A stretch of DNA of 7,027 nucleotides, taken from the NCBI GenBank assembly GCA_034189085.1, contig JAXHVH010000059.1:1-7027 (forward strand). The letters run 5' to 3'. Of the stretch, positions 6,441 to 7,027 are shown one piece after another. Made by a program: the position numbers and the translations under genes. The notes under the pieces were generated by a model. That model did no database searches. It had not been told where the DNA came from and saw only the letters and a program-made list of their open reading frames with translations. Position 1 is the stretch's first letter. Every line of letters begins with the position of its first letter. Origin of the DNA: M55B129 sp034189085. GTDB taxonomy: Bacteria; Bacillota; Dethiobacteria; DTU022.

Positions 6441-6451
6441 CGGCAAACGAT

Positions 6452-6691
6452 TCAGCGGGAATTTTTCAACCGCCTGCCCAGCGTAAGAGGAGAAATAGGG
6501 GATATAAAAACCCTTTTATCGGTAACAATAAAAGATTTCGGCCTTTCTGATTTTGCAATAACCTTTATTCCCCCTTCAGGTAAAGAATCCAGAAATTCTC
6601 TATTGGTTGTACTGTCGTTTTGATCATATTTAAAAATACCAATCAACTCACGGCTGAAAACAATCCTGGCGTCTCCTATGTGCAAGTACAT
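6452..6691 (-). CDS. remB: RemB-like regulator, DUF370 / RemA-type family
   Basis: 79 residues. It begins MYLHIGDARIVFSRELIGIF and later carries PKSFIVTDKRVFISPISPLT followed by LGRR, the diagnostic pattern of the DUF370 family member (YaaB/RemB) encoded between recF and gyrB in Bacillus and many Clostridia. The related RemA binds DNA and activates biofilm-matrix genes in B. subtilis; the role of RemB is less clear and is inferred here only by family. The open frame extends upstream to a GTG at 6724, but ATG 6689-6691 is chosen because AAGGAG (6699-6704) sits 7 bases before it and MYLHIG is the family N-terminus. It lies 111 bases after the DUF721 gene and 98 bases before gyrB. Confidence 0.92.
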   Translation of the reverse strand: MYLHIGDARIVFSRELIGIFKYDQNDSTTNREFLDSLPEGGIKVIAKSERPKSFIVTDKRVFISPISPLTLGRRLKNSR

Positions 6692-6698
6692 TAGTTTA

Positions 6699-6704
6699 CT
6701 CCTT
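6699..6704 (-). promoter_or_regulatory. Ribosome binding site that decides the remB start
   Basis: AAGGAG on the minus strand lies 7 bases before ATG 6691. A start at GTG 6724 would place this site inside the gene and add 11 residues absent from the family. Confidence 0.8.
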
Positions 6705-6802
6705 GCGATGTGCAACAGTCTCACCTTTAAAAGTAAAAGGGTAGTTGTTGTGCTCTAAGATGAGTTACAGGCCCTGGATAATACAATTACACTGCTTGTT
6801 CA

Positions 6803-7027
6803 TTATTCCTTCTGGTCCGGCTCATCAATAACAAAAAAAATATCTCGGACCATTTTGTTACCTGCATACCTGTTTAGTTTATCAATTAACTGAGTTTTCA
6901 TCAATGAGAGGTGGTAAGACCATACTGAATCTTTTACTGAAACCTTCATTATTCCATGGTCCAATTTTTCCGCCCTGGTCACATCGGACAAAGCCGGACC
7001 TACTATCTGTTCCCAGTTCTCAACGAG
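6803..7027 (-). CDS. DUF721 (DciA-like) protein, C-terminal part only
   Basis: 74 codons and the stop are inside the window; the frame is open to base 7027, so the 5' end is missing. The visible part begins LVENWEQIVGPALSDVTRAE and includes KVSVKDSVWSYHLSLMKTQL then IDKLN and VRDIFFVID. This matches the DUF721 pattern W..ivG..la..t, a central valine-rich strand, W...L......l...LN, and a final v..i.f. The founding studied member, DciA, assists loading of the replicative helicase in bacteria that lack DnaC/DnaI. Whether this Firmicute copy does so is not known. Family members lie next to recF/gyrB in many Clostridia, which fits this location. A TTG at 6989-6991 is not a likely start, because the conserved W..ivG block lies upstream of it. 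Confidence 0.85.
   Translation of the reverse strand, partial: LVENWEQIVGPALSDVTRAEKLDHGIMKVSVKDSVWSYHLSLMKTQLIDKLNRYAGNKMVRDIFFVIDEPDQKE

Noticed and set aside
6692..6724. GTG 6724 as the remB start
   Set aside because: It would add 11 residues foreign to the family and place the AAGGAG site inside the gene.
6765..6803. 12-residue frame starting at the TAATG junction after the DUF721 gene
   Set aside because: It overlaps the DUF721 stop and has an AAGGAA upstream, but it is very short, has no recognisable content and its composition looks like intergenic sequence.
1..7027. CRISPR array, insertion sequence, tRNA, rRNA or known riboswitch
   Set aside because: No regularly spaced repeats, transposase motifs, terminal inverted repeats, tRNA arms or riboswitch core motifs were seen on either strand by eye.

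Overview
The window looks like an origin-proximal stretch of a Gram-positive anaerobe, most likely a Clostridia-type Firmicute. The reasons are the gene set (a DUF721/DciA-type gene, then remB, gyrB and gyrA in that order on the minus strand, as in the dnaA-dnaN-recF-gyrB-gyrA neighbourhood of Firmicutes), strong AGGAGG-type ribosome binding sites, use of TTG/GTG triplets near starts, and a Firmicute-type lipoprotein signal peptide. The genus cannot be fixed from this sequence. If the usual order holds, dnaA and oriC lie beyond the right end (after 7027), and the minus-strand genes are read away from the origin.

Layout from right to left, in the direction of transcription: the C-terminal part of a DUF721 (DciA-like) protein (6803-7027, cut by the window edge); remB, a small DUF370 protein (6452-6691); a strong extended -10 promoter (6411-6440) and gyrB (4431-6353); a long bidirectional terminator (4291-4344); a plus-strand lipoprotein gene convergent with gyrB (3627-4265); a divergent promoter region (about 3400-3620); a minus-strand three-helix membrane protein (2863-3387); a 312-base gap without a gene that holds an inverted repeat and a repeated motif; gyrA (133-2550); and, 29 bases further on, the first 34 codons of a biotin-dependent carboxyltransferase subunit of the oxaloacetate decarboxylase alpha / pyruvate carboxylase B family (1-103).

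GyrB (ATPase and TOPRIM) and GyrA (DNA cleavage and wrapping) together form DNA gyrase, the A2B2 enzyme that introduces negative supercoils. The two genes are usually adjacent and often co-transcribed. Here they are separated by 1.88 kb carrying two envelope-associated genes and a terminator, so the subunits are probably made from separate transcripts. Other points of note are a valine at the main quinolone-resistance serine position of GyrA, a short upstream reading frame overlapping the gyrB start, and a palindromic TTGCAA that could serve as -35 for both divergent promoters.

I see no clear sign of a wholly new system, CRISPR array, insertion sequence or RNA gene. The unusual content is the interruption of the gyrase locus and the regulatory sequence around it.
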